A stretch of DNA of 64,000 nt from Apus apus (Eukaryota > Chordata > Aves > Apodiformes > Apodidae): the NCBI RefSeq assembly GCF_020740795.1, contig NC_067283.1, positions 129,056,568 to 129,120,567 on the forward strand, given 5' to 3'. The notes beneath the pieces were generated by a model that was not told the origin of the DNA, did not search any database, and saw only the letters and a program-made list of their open reading frames with translations. Made by a program: the position numbers and the translations under genes. Positions 48,188 through 63,100 of this stretch are shown here, one piece after another. Within the stretch, counting starts at the first letter, position 1. Each line of letters starts with the position of its first letter.

Positions 48188-51100
48188 GTGAGGAGGGGCT
48201 GGGGCCTCCGGCGCAGCTGGCGCGGGAAGCTGGGCTTCGGAGGTGCGGGGAGGCTGTGACGGGGCGCTTGGGGCCCGGGCGGTAGTTGCTGGGTGGAGTG
48301 GCCTGGGAATGAAGCTGTCCGGCTGATGGCGGGTGCCTCTCCTTGGCAGCTTGCTGGATGTCTCCCTCAGCTCGAACCTGCACACGCTCAACGTGCACTG
48401 TAACCGCATCGCCAGAATCGAAGGGCTCAGCCACCTCCGGAATCTGCAGCACTTGGATCTGTCATCAAACCAAATCCACCGGATCGAGGGGCTGAGTTCC
48501 CTGGCTAATCTGCGCACCCTGAGCTTATCCTGTAACCTGATAACGAAAGTGGAGGGTCTGAAATATCTGTTTCTGTTCATTTAGCGACTTAGGAAGCTTT
48601 TCTAACAGTTGTGTTAAATCTTGCCTCTGGAAAGCATGCATATAATCAAGGTTATAGGATATAAATATGAGATACTAGCCATGTTATTTTGTAAATTAAA
48701 AAATTGTATAGTATCTGTAAGCTTTATCATAGCAAAGTTCGTTAATATGGAAAGAAAAACTTATTCCAAGAAACTAATCATAATATTAAGTTATGAGTTT
48801 GAAAGACTTACTTTGCAAGTTTTGTCATGATGGAAGCAGAGCATTCTTCTGAAAATCCTAGTGTTTCTTTTTTTTTTTCCATTTTTTTAGGACTGGAAAA
48901 ACTCTTTAATTTAACTATTCTGAATTTGTCATACAATCACATACATGATCTCTCTGGTAAGTGGCTTTGGCATGATCAGGGCAATAAAAAGCATTTACCT
49001 CACTTTAATTTTTAAAAACTTGACCAAATCTGTTTATAGAAGTTTCTGGTGGTTTAGCCAATTGACTGAGTAATGCTGCTAGAGGTGGTAATTACTGCTA
49101 CTCTCAGCTTTCATGTTTGTAACACCAAGGGTTGTTCTGAACTGGAATTTATTCTTCTGTACTTATCGAGGCTAAGCTTGTTCACAAAGTAGTATGGTAA
49201 TTGTTTTAAACTTATTTCCAAAATGAAAAATACAGTAGTCTCAGAAGATATTTCCAGAAGAGTCACATCTTTCCTTTTTATAGGGCAAAACTGTAATCTT
49301 GCTTATGATATGGATGCCTTCTACTTGTTTTGTTAAAAAGGTAAATTGTTGCTTCTAACTAAGATTTTAAGCTACAGAATCAAGGGAGTTTGTAACAGGA
49401 AATTAAAAATAACATTGGTAACTTTTTTTTTTTTTAATATGCTGAGGTATAAAAAGGAACTTCAAGCAAAATATGTATTTTTACATGCTTCTTCAAAGAA
49501 ACACTAGTTTCTAACTGTTACCTCTAGTAACTAGCTTAAGTGTTATACATTGTTGTAGTCTACTGTAGATAATTAATATACATAGACAGGGATATGGAAC
49601 AGAAGTTACCTCATTTCCAGGTATGATACATGATTTACTAAGTATATTTCAAACAGATGCCATTTGACCTAGAGCCAATTGTTTAGGATCATAACAGAAA
49701 TAATTATTTTGTGTTTTTTCTCAAACTTTCAGGACTGCGGTGCCTTCATGGAACCAGTCATAAGATTAGCCACATTGACCTTCACAGCAATTGTGTAAAT
49801 GATATTAACCATTTACTTTGGTGCACAAAGGGGCTGCACTGTTTGACAAATCTGACACTGGAAAAAAATGGAAAGGCCAATCCAGTTTGTCACAGAGCAG
49901 GTATGGATCTCATGTTAGGTAGATAGTTCGTGATTTTTTGGTTAGGGATTTCCCTTAAGCTCTCAGCCATGTTCTGAAGCTTGCAAATTCATTCATAAAC
50001 TGGCCAGCCTGCAGAAGTCTAAATTCTGTCAGAATCTGTTTTCCACTGAGAAATCTTACTCTCCACTGTCACCCACCACCCTGTGCATGTGCTCAGAATT
50101 GTAGCTTGTATGCTTTGATAAGGCTCAACTTTTCACATACTACTTTAGATTAAGGCAGGAGATGGACAAATTGTGGTGCCAAGAGAAAGCATTGCAGAAA
50201 TGGGAGGAAGTATCATAAGATTGGAGGGTGGAGAATTTGAAGAATGTATGTGAAAATATTGTGTTAAAAAGAGGGCAGGCATTGGAAGGAGATGGTCTTC
50301 TACTGATAGAGGCAACAAAAGGAGGATAAGTAAGAAGCACTATAAGCTTTTCCTCCTTTTCCCACCGCTTCATTAAGCGGTGGCAGACTAAGATGCTCTG
50401 CAGTAATAAGCGTTTTCATCAAAATAGTAGGCAGGAGTTTCACTAAGCAGCGTGGAGACAAGTTGGAGGAATATGTGTGGGTACATAATTTTCAGTTGTG
50501 TTGCCTAGAGCTTCTGGTTTGGGGGTAGGTTTTTTGTGTCCTTTAAATGTTACAGCCTGTGTTTAAAATGTGGTGCAGGTTTTGTTTGTTTGCGTATGAG
50601 AGGAGAAAATCTCTTAAAGGAAGGCGGAAGTGGAGGATTGATACTTTTGGGACAGCTCAAAGATAATTTTGGAAGTATTTAAATGTCAGTCTGTGACTCT
50701 TCATGCTTCCTAAAATACTTAAACTCTGAAAATTCCATTGCCAACTACAAAGAGTAGGATAGTAGGAATTACAATAATACATTCTCATGGTATGGTTGTT
50801 ATTTGGTAACTGATAAGAGATATGTGTAGAAGTTTTAGAAAGAAAGATCAGAAATAATAGAGGGAAGTCAAATAAGGCCTTAGATAGTGTTTTCAAAATC
50901 ACATGTGAACATGTTTTACAAATGCATTGAGGCACCACAAAAGCAGAAACAAGACTATTAAAGCTATTGGGCAGCTTAGAAAATTTGACTAGTTTTCTTC
51001 TGTGTTTACACACGTCTTTGAATCTACCTCTTTGGTGGCACTTTCAAAAGTAACTGCAACATTTAGGTAATTTAAATAAACTTCAATGCCTTGCCATTTC

Positions 51101-54100
51101 ATAATGCCTTATTTCACTGATTAAGAAAAGATGAAGTTGCCTAAGCCCTTTCAGAACTTGCGTTTCCGTTATGTTTGCCTATCCTGGAGTGTGATACAAC
51201 TGTTCTGCTGCAGTAGGGGCTGATATTAAAAGGTTGCCTGTGCAAATGCAGTGTGATTGATGATGATGGTGGGGAAATCCCAGTGTAGATCAGCACTAGG
51301 CAGGTAGCTTCCCATTTTGTTTGTTTTGTGATGATGTCTGTTGTCTTATGGGTGTGGAAGGGTGAGACACTTGTAGGTAACTTGCCAAAAATGCAGCAAA
51401 TAATTTAAGATTGCAAGGTACATAAAATACACTAGATATATCTTTTGGAGGGTTAATTTCAATTAAAATGTGTTCTTTTCCTTAAGGTTATAGAGAAACT
51501 GTTCTTCAGACATTGCCCCAGCTAACAATTCTAGATGGAAGAAACACTTCTGAGGAAACAGTAGAGCCAGCAGAAGAAAACCGTTCAGATCTACAATGTT
51601 TAGAAGACACTCTGGGCTGTTTGGTTTCATCTGGGTGCCCCTCATCCAGAGACCAGGTGCCATAGTTCTTGTGTACTGATTTTAAAAGTGACTCATTTTA
51701 TTTTTATGTTGCCTGCAGCTCATTAATGTCACGAAGTTTGTCTTTCCTTTTAATAGAACTATGTTACATTACCAGTGGTGACACCACATATTGACCAGGC
51801 CTTGGCTCATTTTCGCCAGCGTACAAAAATACCAGTTCAAAGCTCCTCTACAGAGCTTGGCTCGTCTTCAGAACCAGAGAAGGCTGAACTTGATAAAATA
51901 TTCAACGAGATAAGAATTAAAAAAATGGAAGATCAAATTTCACAGATACTGCAAAAGGTAATTTATTTTTTTTCCTGTGATTGCACAGCAAGTTTTGTTT
52001 CTAAAATCAGGTGTTCCTCTTGATAATGCAGGAGTTTGCTGGGAGAGACTGCGTTATTTCTACACGTATGTATGTACTGACTTCATACTAAGTATATACT
52101 TCAAAATACTAAATATACTTCAGAATAAGTATATTTAATTATTTTTAAAAACTGGGAATAAAATAAAAACTAGTATTTACATAGGAAGATTGCACTTTAT
52201 TACAAAAGTTTTTGTGATTCAAATAAAAAACAGAGTTCTTGTTCTATATACTATCTCATCATATTACATTTGATAGAAAATTGTTCTGTTTTTCACTCTG
52301 AAGCTATCAATAGATGTAACTGAATCAAAGTAAAATATGAAATGGAGTAGAATACCTGAATTACAGTGTTGGTGAAAATTAATTTTTACCAAGTAATAGA
52401 TCAAGCTCTTCTGATATGTTTGTTAGGTGTGTTTTTGTAACAGTTTGTGTCTATCCTGCGTGTTTGCAGGGCTTTTTTGTTTTCAAGTGCTGTATTTGTT
52501 TTACTTTTTGCTCCAATAAGTGTTAGAAATTAACCAATTAGAAATTGGCTAAGAAGAAAATATATAGATAAAACTTCTATCTGTTCTTAGGTATCTAATA
52601 CCTCAAGACAGGAAGCTCCTCCAAATTTTCTTAAAGCCAAAAGAGACACAGATCCAACTTCTGAGAGTGAAAATGACAGTGGGAAAGAGAACAGAAAGGT
52701 TGTGAAAAGAAGCAAGATCCCTACTTACCGTAGAACTACCTTATCTACTAGATGTCATGCAAATCATCTCAAGAAAAAAACAACTGACAGGTATTCCAAT
52801 GTTTGCTATATAAAACCAAAATTAATTAAGCTGAATATTGTCAGAGTGAACATAGTTTGACTTGAAAAATTTTGCTGAAAGTGGTTGGTTGGGTAAATTA
52901 GCTCTGTTAATTATGCTTTAAAAATTATCATTATTGAGACTTCATAACAAATCTGTTGATTAGGAAAACAATTGTGTCAAGTTTTTATGGTGTTCCCCCT
53001 GCCCCCTAAAAATTAGAAATTTGTCAGCTGGATCTGCTCATAAGTGTTTAATATACAAGCTCCTTTTTTTTTTTTTTTTTTTTTTTTCCCCCTTTGAATC
53101 TTTTTTCATCCTTGTTTTCCTATGTTAGTCCTTTATGTATTGGCATGTCTTATTTTAAACTTTTTGAAGTTCACTCTTTAGTCATTTCCCTATATGAGCA
53201 CTCTTTGTCTTCAGGCAAAAAGGAAATAGAATTGAAGATTCCAAAATAAACTCTTTCAGAATTCTAATAGCTTATATATTCATCTTTGGTTTAAGTTGTG
53301 GAGACAGAAGAAGTCTCCACAGACAAGAGAATTGAGTAAAATTAAAAAATAAAATATTTATGTTGTCAGAACAATGGTCAAGAATAAAACTGTCTGTAGT
53401 GTGTGATGAAACTGAGGATGCCATAGTGATTTGTTTGATTTATATAGTAATTATCAGAAGCTGTGATTGTACATTATATAAATTGGAATATATTGGTTTA
53501 CTCAGCCACTGCAGCTCTACAGCTACTATACTTTTCTGAAATTGTTTCATACCCATGTGATCATAAGATGTTTTTCAGGTAGCATCTGCTAGTACTGGTT
53601 TTTTTACTACTGAAGATTTGAATTTTCTGTGTCTTATTATCTGCTTGCAATTTAATTCTCAGTGGTTTTGAATTCTGTCCAATTTAGTTTCTCCACAGAA
53701 CTTTAAAATTCTGTCCCCTAAAAGTGTCTGAATCTCCTGTTACTGTTGAAACTGCTTGTTCTTAAGTATAGCTCAATGTCATGCTATTATAGGGAAGAGA
53801 AGAAGAGCTCCTCCAAGTGTCCACGCTCCAGTCAGAGAGACTCTCATCCCAATTCATCATCAGATACTCAAGATTTGGAAGTAGTGGGAAGAAAAGCTGA
53901 AATATTAACTGGAAGACAGAGCAATACAGAAAACATAGAAGAAATTAATTCAAATGCTACAGAGGAATCAACATACCGAGTATGTTTTGTAGCATCTCAA
54001 GTTAAATATCTCTTCACCTGAAGCCAAGCATGTGTCTCCTGGTGAAGCTTTAACACTGGATATACACAAATAATTGTGTGTAGATAGCATAAAAAAATAG

Positions 54101-57100
54101 TGGAGTTTTTGTAGTGTCAGCTGGAAGAGAATTTATTTTATTTCACTTTTATGGGAATTTTTGGCCTGGTTGCTTGTACTTTCCTCTGTCACCCATGAAT
54201 TCCAGAAGGACAAAAAATCTTGTTTCTATAATTATTGTTTGTAATTTTTGGCTTCATTTGAATGTTTCCTAGTATGTTCATGCTTACCACATTCTTGCTA
54301 AGGTGCTAATCCAAGAACTGGATCAGGAGAAAGAAAGGAGGTGGAAAGCAGAGCAAGCAGAGAGGAAATTAATACAGCGTGTCCAAGAGCTACAGAAACA
54401 TGCAAAAGAAGAGAAGAATATTCAGAGTATGGCTGTATACACTACTGACAGGTAGGAACAGAGTGCTGTGTTGTAAGAGTTTTGTTTGTTTTAATTCAAG
54501 ACAATTCGGTTTATAGTCTGAAAAAATAAAAACAACTCTAATAAAATGATGCATCAAGAAGTAGTGATAGAATTTCTCTCTGTATTACCTAATAAAATTC
54601 CTTTCTGCAGCTCTATAGCTTTTTTCCTGTTCTTGTTTCACAACAGTATCAGTATATCACTTACCTCCATTTCTAGCCATTACTTTCCAAGCTATCAGTA
54701 TCATAATTGTACTTTCTCTTTCAGCTCAACCTCTAGTAGCACTCTAATATTTTACTTTAAGTTTCCAATTCCCACTGTCCCTCTCCACCTATACATACAG
54801 CTGTCTGTTTTCCTGCACAGTGCAAAGAAGTTTCTGGCAGGCCATAGATGGCCAATAGACAGTATGTTGTGCAGGTCAGGTGTAGCATATCTTTGTATAG
54901 ACTGCTACCATCATCCTTATAAGTTCTGAGCAGTGTTCTTTTTTCAAAAGTTCTCCGTTCTAGCAAAGCGCTGTTTGTTGTCAGCTGATTGGTGAAGTCT
55001 ACTCTGTTTGTCTTTTTCTTAACTGCATTGTGTTTCTCAAAGATGCATTTTCTTTCTTGTGAGGAAGAAGCACGACAAGTGCTTCCTGAGTTACCATCCG
55101 TAACTCTGATTATTACCCCTCTACCTTTTTTTTTTGTTTTAGGTTCACTTCCCACCTTTATTTGTTACCATCTTGGATAAGAGGCTTGTTATGTTTCTTT
55201 TCTTTTGAGTTAGATCTTATAGAAAAAATATTGAAGTATGTAAAGATATTTCAGACTTTTCTGAAGAAAGTTATTAAAATACAAATGAATATATTTTCAA
55301 CTTTTATATAAAAGCAAAATTATACTAGAATATAATTTCCTGAAAGACCTACCTATGAGGCTGTCTCCAGCATAGTTTCTTTTAAAATTAATCTCCATGT
55401 AGTAATGCTACACATGACTTCATGAATACTTTACATCTTTTAAGAAATTTTACATGACAATGCTGTAAATACTAAAACTTGGGAAAGAACAAGATATGGT
55501 GCTACAACACTTAATGTCTTTTCTCAAAATATTTTGCATAAAACTAAACACTAAAATATTTGTAATACAACTTCATTGTGTTTATTCTCAGGTTAAAGGA
55601 ATTGATATTGAAAGAGAGAGATGCTAAAGCAAGACTGCAAGCAGATGTCCAACAGTTGAAAGATGAAATTGAAAAACTTAGTAATGAGTTAAATCAGGCA
55701 AGAAGTAGAGAAGCGGAACATCAGAAGGCCATGCAAGCTTTAGAAGAAACACTATCCAAAATGGAGACACAGAGATTACAGCAACGAACAATAGAGGTAA
55801 ATATTTTTGCCAAGTAAATAATGCAATGGCAACAGAATGGCCACAGTAGTCCTAGATACTAAGAAACACTATATTTTACAAGCCTTAAGTCTGGGTTTTC
55901 CACAACAAAAACTGATGCCTCTTTCCTACATCATAGGAGTTAATAACAGGTACCCATTTTAATTGTCCATTAACGTATTTTACAAATAGAATTATGTCAT
56001 GTGATGTGGCCTTAAGATAAAGGAGAACAAGTCCTGTGTACTTAACACTGATAATTGGTGTTTTCTGAGAATAGACAGTAACAAAGACAAGATTTTTAAA
56101 TTGTTGCTGGAATCAATAAAGATCTTACTAGCAGGATGGAAATCTGGTCGTTCAGTTTGGTTTGCTGATCTGAAGAATTAGATGCTTTTAATAGCAATTA
56201 CTGTGTTGTTCTGGTTGCAGAAAACTTACTTTAAAGATTCTGGTTGTTCAGGGTTTCTCATTTGCTTGGAATTTTTTTGTTTTGTTTTTACAGCTGGAGA
56301 AGATGATAATGCTGTTGTTGTCAGAGGCACTTGATTCAGTATACAAATACCTAAGATCAAAATGCTGGACCATATACTGCCACTATTTCTGAGTGAATAA
56401 TTTACTGGTGGATTTTCAGTGGTCAAATGCCCCATCCTCCAATATCTCTTCCTATTGTTTGATTTACATTCCTTTATCAGCCCATATCTGAGTCACTGAA
56501 TGCATCTACTTAAGAAATTGAATCCTAAAATATCCATCCTGAAAAGTCCCTGAACTACTAGTGTGGTATTCTAGGATGTGCTGTCTCTTAGATACCCTGA
56601 AAGAAAACAGAATCAGGAGTGTGCTGACAGCCAGACACAAGTGCCATTCAAGTTACGGATCAGCCACCTCTGCTTTAGGATCCTGTTCAGACACTTGAGT
56701 GGCTCTTCCATTTTCTTCCTTACCTCTGAATACTGTGGAGCTGTTAGGGATCTAAAAGTGACCTTCAGTTTAGATCATGTTGAAAATACTGATTTTAGTG
56801 ATTTAGAGACTGTTTTGTGGTTTTTTTGGTGGTGTTGTTTTTTTTTTTCTTTTTCCTGTAAGAAAGGAAATACCTTACTGGTATATAAGGTTGTTTTTAT
56901 TTTTCCTTTGAGTTTGTGGAAATAAGTAATCTCTTCATAGCAGTAGCATTCTCTTTATTAAATGTAAAAATTTAAGGGAAGGTCTTTATTCCTATCTTTA
57001 AGGTCCTGAAGCAAATACTCATAATTATATTTCAAGGAGTAGTCACGATGCTCTAGAAACTAACTTCTCTTTTTGAATGTTCAGATTTAATATCCTTTTG

Positions 57101-60100
57101 GCCTATTTTATCAACTGTAAGAATAACAAATTCTATAATATTTCATGGAGTTTTTTCATAGTACACATTGGCAGTTAACTTAAGTGGTAAATCTGGATTA
57201 CATTAGGTAGTCACCGTATGAGGATTACAATCAATATTACTAAATTACATCTCTAAGAGAATCAGGATACATGTAGATCATGAGGACTCGGCTTCATACT
57301 CAAGCCTGACAAATGATTTTCATACAACTGATGTTACTGTATGAACCTTAGGTACCTCTGGCATTCTCAAGCCAGAACTCATAATGTGCAGCAGCACTTA
57401 AAATCTTTAAGGGATGTTGCAGGAGATGATAAACATTGGCATCAATGCTTTATTGGTCAGTGCACGACATTCCATAAAGCTGTTCCTTATTTTTTTTTTC
57501 ACTTTTATTGATCAAAAATCAAGTTGAAGGAACAGTTGTGATGGAATTTGGAAAGAAAACAGATTTGGGATTGCTGTTTCTATTCTAACTTGCAGCCTTT
57601 GGAATTGTCTGGGTTACCATTTCATGAGTAATTTAATTTTTTTTAATAACTTTTTAAGATTTTTCTATTTGTCAACTCAGAAAAATACAGCTTTGTATGT
57701 AAAAGGATTAAGATTAAAAATTGTTTTTTCTCATGAAGGCTTACGTCAAATTCAAAAAGTGAAGTCTGCCACCTGCTGTTTATACTCATTCTCCATTTTT
57801 CATAAAATCATTAGAGAGCAGCTCTGCTCAGCAACTTTAAACTGCAGAGCTCAGAAAGATCCATATTTTTGTAACCAAACTGTTTTTAAAAAATGATGTT
57901 GAAGTAATCTAAAAAGCTTCTGTTTGAAACCAATGCAAATATTACAAGAGTTTGTGATTGAGGACGTCATTCTTCCAATAGGCCTGTCCCATTTCTGATG
58001 GACCCTGTCAAGTTCTCTATTAATTAAGTAAATGTTCATGGTTCTTCGTGAACATTCCAGTTTTTGGTGGTTGTAGTAAGTTAAGCTAAGACTTAATTCT
58101 AAACATCTGGTCTTAAATTTCTGCAAGTGTAGCAAAATAAAGTTTCTAAAAAAAAACCAACAGCAACAAAAAAACACCAAAACTGCCTTTGTCGTGGGCT
58201 AGGTGATACAACAAAATTATTTGTGAATAATGCTGATAGTTGTGGAGTATTTTGTAAACATAATGGCCTAGGCAGAAATGTATCAAACTATAATAAAGCA
58301 CCTGTTCCTTTGTGTTCTAGTATAAGACATGAAGAATAGATCAGAGTTTTAAGAAAATCTTTCTCCTCTTTTTTATAAATTCTACTCAGATGAAACAGGT
58401 GCAAGAAGCAGAGCTTAAAGCATCTGCGAATGAAAGAGAAGTACAGTTACTTCGAATATCCTTTCGACAACAGAAGGAGAAAGTAAAACAACTACATGAA
58501 CTTCTTGTATTAAGAGAGCAAGAGCAAAGGTATGGGGTCTTCTGTTTTGTTTTTGTTTTTTTAATAGTTAATAGAGATGCTAGTGTTGCAAATGTGTATC
58601 CTGCCAAGTGTGGGTGTGGTTTTGTTAGTGTTTTGGGGTTTTTTTAATGAAAGAGTTGTTCTTTGTAAAGATGTAGATGTCTTCCTACCAGTCTTCTTGA
58701 TCATTTAAGAGTATTTTCATCTCTTGCAGATTCCCAATTCACAGGCCCATGTAGACAACCATGTTCTTCACTTGATAGATTCTTGTCTTATTATGTGGCT
58801 GAACTTTTTATTTTAAATACTTCATCTTAAATCCAGGAATTAATAATATAAAAATAAAAACTCACTTCAATTCTTGTCTGAAGGTCTGTGTATACTACAG
58901 TAATAGCAAATATTCCAAAAAGTAGTCAGCTTCTACAGTATTGTGCTTTAGCGTGGGTGAGGGGTTGGTTGATCGTCTATTTTCCTCATGCCTCTCAAAA
59001 TTTCCTTTTTTGTGGAAAATACTTGAACATAAGTTCTATGCTGTTTAACTAATACAGTCAAATATGGGTACAAGCTGGTTACACTTGCTAAATTTTACAA
59101 GGATAAATGTATTCAAATACCAAGATAACTGGAGGTTTAGATGGGAAAAATCTTTTAGCTGTTAGCTTAAAGCAGGTGAACAGAATAGTCTTAAAGTATG
59201 GGGTATTTTTGCTTCAACATTCTTTTATAGGGATGCTTCCAGACAGGACAGAGATTTGTCCTGGAACCCTTTAGGTTCCCATTACTGCTGCTCTTCAGGT
59301 TTTGAGGAACACTGGGTGAGGGTGAAAAGAATGACTGCGAAAGAGGGTATCTGGCTGAACAGTGCTTTTCCTGATTCCCATACCTCTTCCAGGTCTTTGT
59401 TGACAGCAAAGCAAACAAATGCTCACTAACAGCCAAAGAGCAACTGAATAATTTCTACAGAAGTTTGAATTCAAAATAAGGTTATTCCTTTGGGTGTTTT
59501 AACAGAAGTCAACACACTTTTCTTCATCCTAGGACCAGTGTCACAGAAGACTGAAATCTGTTCATGAAACCAAGGAATTTATCCCATTTGTTATGTAATT
59601 TATTATCCTTTTTAAGAAATACAAAGGAAACAAATTGTAATGGCATTATGAGATACTGCAGTTCTTTTCTCAAGTTTGTTTGGCAACTTTAGGAAAGAAC
59701 TTGAAACCCGAGTTGCTTTAAATGGACCTGAGTTTCAAGATGCTTTGTCGAAAGCAGTGGCTAAAGAGGAGCAGAGACATGAACAGCATGTTGAAGAATT
59801 TCAGGAGAAAATTAATATGTTAAACCAGAAGTATACAGAGTTAGAAGATGAGTTTCGTTTAGCTTTAACTATTGAAGCAAAAAGATTTAAAGAGGTAAGA
59901 ACATTTCGTCTCAGACTATGTGGAGTTGTAGTTCTCTTAATTATGTTGGGATTTTTTTGTGCATTTGGAGTTTTTTTTTGATCTTTAAGGTCTTTCCTAC
60001 AAGGATTAATCTAAAAATACTGATGCAAAGATTTGAAATCTGAGTAATTACAACATAAAAAACAAATGTCAAGTCAGCAGTCAAAAAACCCCAGTATTTT

Positions 60101-63100
60101 TGTTCATAAGTAAATGTTTACCAAAAGAAATTAGAAGAAACTTCTAGCTGGTGGTATTCATTTATTTTCAAAGATGTTGACCGTCTGTTAGAATATATTC
60201 AGTTATATGGTTACATCTACACTTGTGTATTTAGTAAAAGTTTCCTATTGTTTAACTTTTCAAAATTGAATTTTGGATATGCATTTTGAAATGGAAATTG
60301 AAAACTTGCATACTGCATTCCTTAAATAACATAGAATGTGAACACTAGCCATAGAAATAAATTAATTTAAATAAAAATTCAAATGCTTCCCCTTCACTTA
60401 AGCTTGTTTTTCTTAAATGGGTTGGATACGTGAGAGAAAAGGTGAAAGAAAAAACAGTTTTTTCATGCTTCAAATCTTTCGCTTGCAAGGGAAAAAAAAT
60501 AAGGAATTAATTCTAAGTTCTTCTTTCCAGATTTTAAAGTTAATGTTAACAAATTAAAACAAGGCAGTGTTTTCATTTACCAAACTATAGTTTTTCTGTT
60601 CTGCTTCCCAGTAATTATTTTTTTCCCCAGGCTTTGGTTTTGGATTTTTTACAAATTTGTTGCTGAGCAGAACCAGTTTTTTTAGTTTCTACCAACAAAC
60701 TGGTAGAAAACCAGTTTCCAGTGTTAACTAATTTCACACATATTTGATGAACTTCTAATTATTCTTTTATTTGAAACTCAAATGTCATTTGTATGTATGT
60801 ATACACACATTTTCCAAAACTTTGCAATTTTTCAAGTAGTCTTATCTTATAAAACTTAAAGGTAAAAGAGGATTATGAAAATGTTGCTGCTGATCTATTT
60901 GAACATAAACGAGCTCTCTTTGAGTTCCAACAAAAGGAAAAAGAGATGACAAGTCTGATCCAAGACCTGACCAATATAGTGAAAGAACAGAAAGCAAAGA
61001 TCGCAGAATTAACAAAATCAAATGAAGAAGTGACAGCAAACCTAAAGGTACTTGTTTCAAAACATTTCAACCACATATATGATTTTTTGGTAATATTTTA
61101 TCCAAAATACTAACAATTCTACACAAGGTAGAATGAAAGATGCGTGTTTCCTGTTCCACTAAAACCTAGCACTCCACATCAGCCTTTATTCTTGCATCTT
61201 GCACTTCTGTTTCTCACAAACAGTGAGATAGTAAAACAGATAAAAAACCAGTAAAATCTGGACTCATTCATGGCTTCAGAAGTGCACTCTTGCCTTGTGA
61301 GCACCAGCAGTTTGGGTATAATCAAGTGGTCACTCTAAAATGAGATTTATAGAGAGTCAGGGGTATTAAAGTAATGAATATGGTTCTGTAGTGGTCACTG
61401 CATGTGAAATAAAAATAAAATTGCAGAAATCAAGTGTGCACTTCTTAGCAGCTTCGTATCTTCAAGAGTTGCATAAAATTAGAAGTATTAGTTATTATCT
61501 GCTAATTGTCTAATTTTAATGTTAAATACTGTGGGCACAGTTACTTTATCTTCCACTACTGATTACCATATGATAACATGTATTACTACGTTGTCCATAA
61601 AAACTCCTAAAAATCTTAGGAACTATTAAACTGTTGTGTGATACACTCCATCTTTATGTTAAAACATCTGTGCAGCACAACCCCTGCACATCTGTTTCTA
61701 ACCTCCTCCCTGCGTGTCGCTGTTGAGGTGTCCAAACATCGTCACGATACAGGATAGGATTCTGCCAGTTAGTGGTGTTGCTAAAATTAAAAATAGCTAT
61801 ATTAAATAGCTGTAATCTGTAAAACAAATAGTAGCCTGCACAACTGAAGGTAACTTTTTGTCATGGGAACTGGAAGTTCATTCCAGCCTTGGTATGTTTT
61901 CTTTTTATTTAGTTTCGATATCTGAACCTGACTTTCTCTTTTTTTGACTTGTGATTTATAATTCTGAACAGATTTTTATAATGCCTTTGAGAAGGTGGCT
62001 ATTTAGAAATAAGCTTTATTGTTTTCTGGGATTGAAGTTTGAGTATTTGAAGTAAACACTTGTTTCACTACTGGTAAGAAATGCATATCTATATATACAT
62101 ATAGATATATATCCTGTATGCAAGCAGAATATTCCTCATGGACTTAATTGGCTGTATATCAGTGTTACTTTCCTAGCTGATAAGTCTTTATTTGACATCT
62201 TGAATACCTGTTTTAAAGGATCTTGCTGTCTTTTTTTCTAATGTTCTTTCATACAGTGTCAAACTGCAGAACTTAAAACTGTGATGGAGGAGGACAAACA
62301 GAAGGCTGTTCAAGTTGAACTTCTGAAAAAGGAAAATGGAAAACTTATTTCTCAGCTGACAGCCCAGGAATCTGTGATTGAGGGGTTAAAAATGGAAAGA
62401 AAAATATGGGGGCAAGAGTTGGCACAACAGGGTAATTTTTTTATTATTTTTTTTTTCCAGAAAAAATGGTGGAATTCAATGTCATACCTTTAAAATAAGC
62501 ACTGCAATATGGTTTGTAATCATTGCAGGGTCTCTGGATGCCTTGTTGATCCTAGCCAGTTGTAAAGATAATGTGCAAAAATAGATTTCTTATATTGTTA
62601 TATGCAGGCCATTATAGGAACTATAACAGCAGCTGTGGGAGTCAGCTGTTAAATACAGTTTTATCTGTTTCGCCAACGTGTCAACGTACCATAATGTTAT
62701 GCGAAGAATTTTAAATATGAATCTAGGGAAACTAGGGTTTGTAAACAGTGGTAGGTAGTGCTACTTCTCTATCAGATAAGTCTAATGTGAAAATTTTAGT
62801 AGGTATCGTTAGAGGGGAAAAAAAAAAGTTAAATACCGGGTGAAAAAAAGCTGGAGCTTTTTTAATTTTTCCGTGATGCATATGACTCAGCACCAGGTTG
62901 TGGGTTCTTTGAGATTGGCTTGGTCTGTAAGAATTACTGTTGACTTCTCTGATAGAAGTTTTCAAAAGATAAAATACAGAAATACAGGCCTTCATTTCTA
63001 CATTTTCTCTTAAGTGTTACCTACTTACAGATGAAAGCCCTACAGGGTTTCTAGTGGGCAAAGCAGTCATGTTTAGTTTCTAAGGTGTTTCTTTCCTCCC

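Larger units (their letters stand above)
47640..48345. promoter_or_regulatory. CpG island, LRRCC1 promoter
   Basis: About 700 bases of very GC- and CpG-rich sequence in an otherwise AT-rich region. It covers the LRRCC1 start codon and the 162-base first intron. No TATA box is seen, as expected of a housekeeping promoter. Confidence 0.9.

Noticed and set aside
47621-48580. 319-codon minus-strand open frame over the LRRCC1 promoter and exons 1-2
   Set aside because: It lies in the CpG island, where few stops occur, is Pro/Arg/Ala-rich, and covers LRRCC1 exons antisense. No domain is visible. The 208-codon frame at 47826-48452 is the same artefact.
54757-55155. 132-codon minus-strand frame in LRRCC1 intron 9
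   Set aside because: No recognisable motif, start context or splice support; likely chance.
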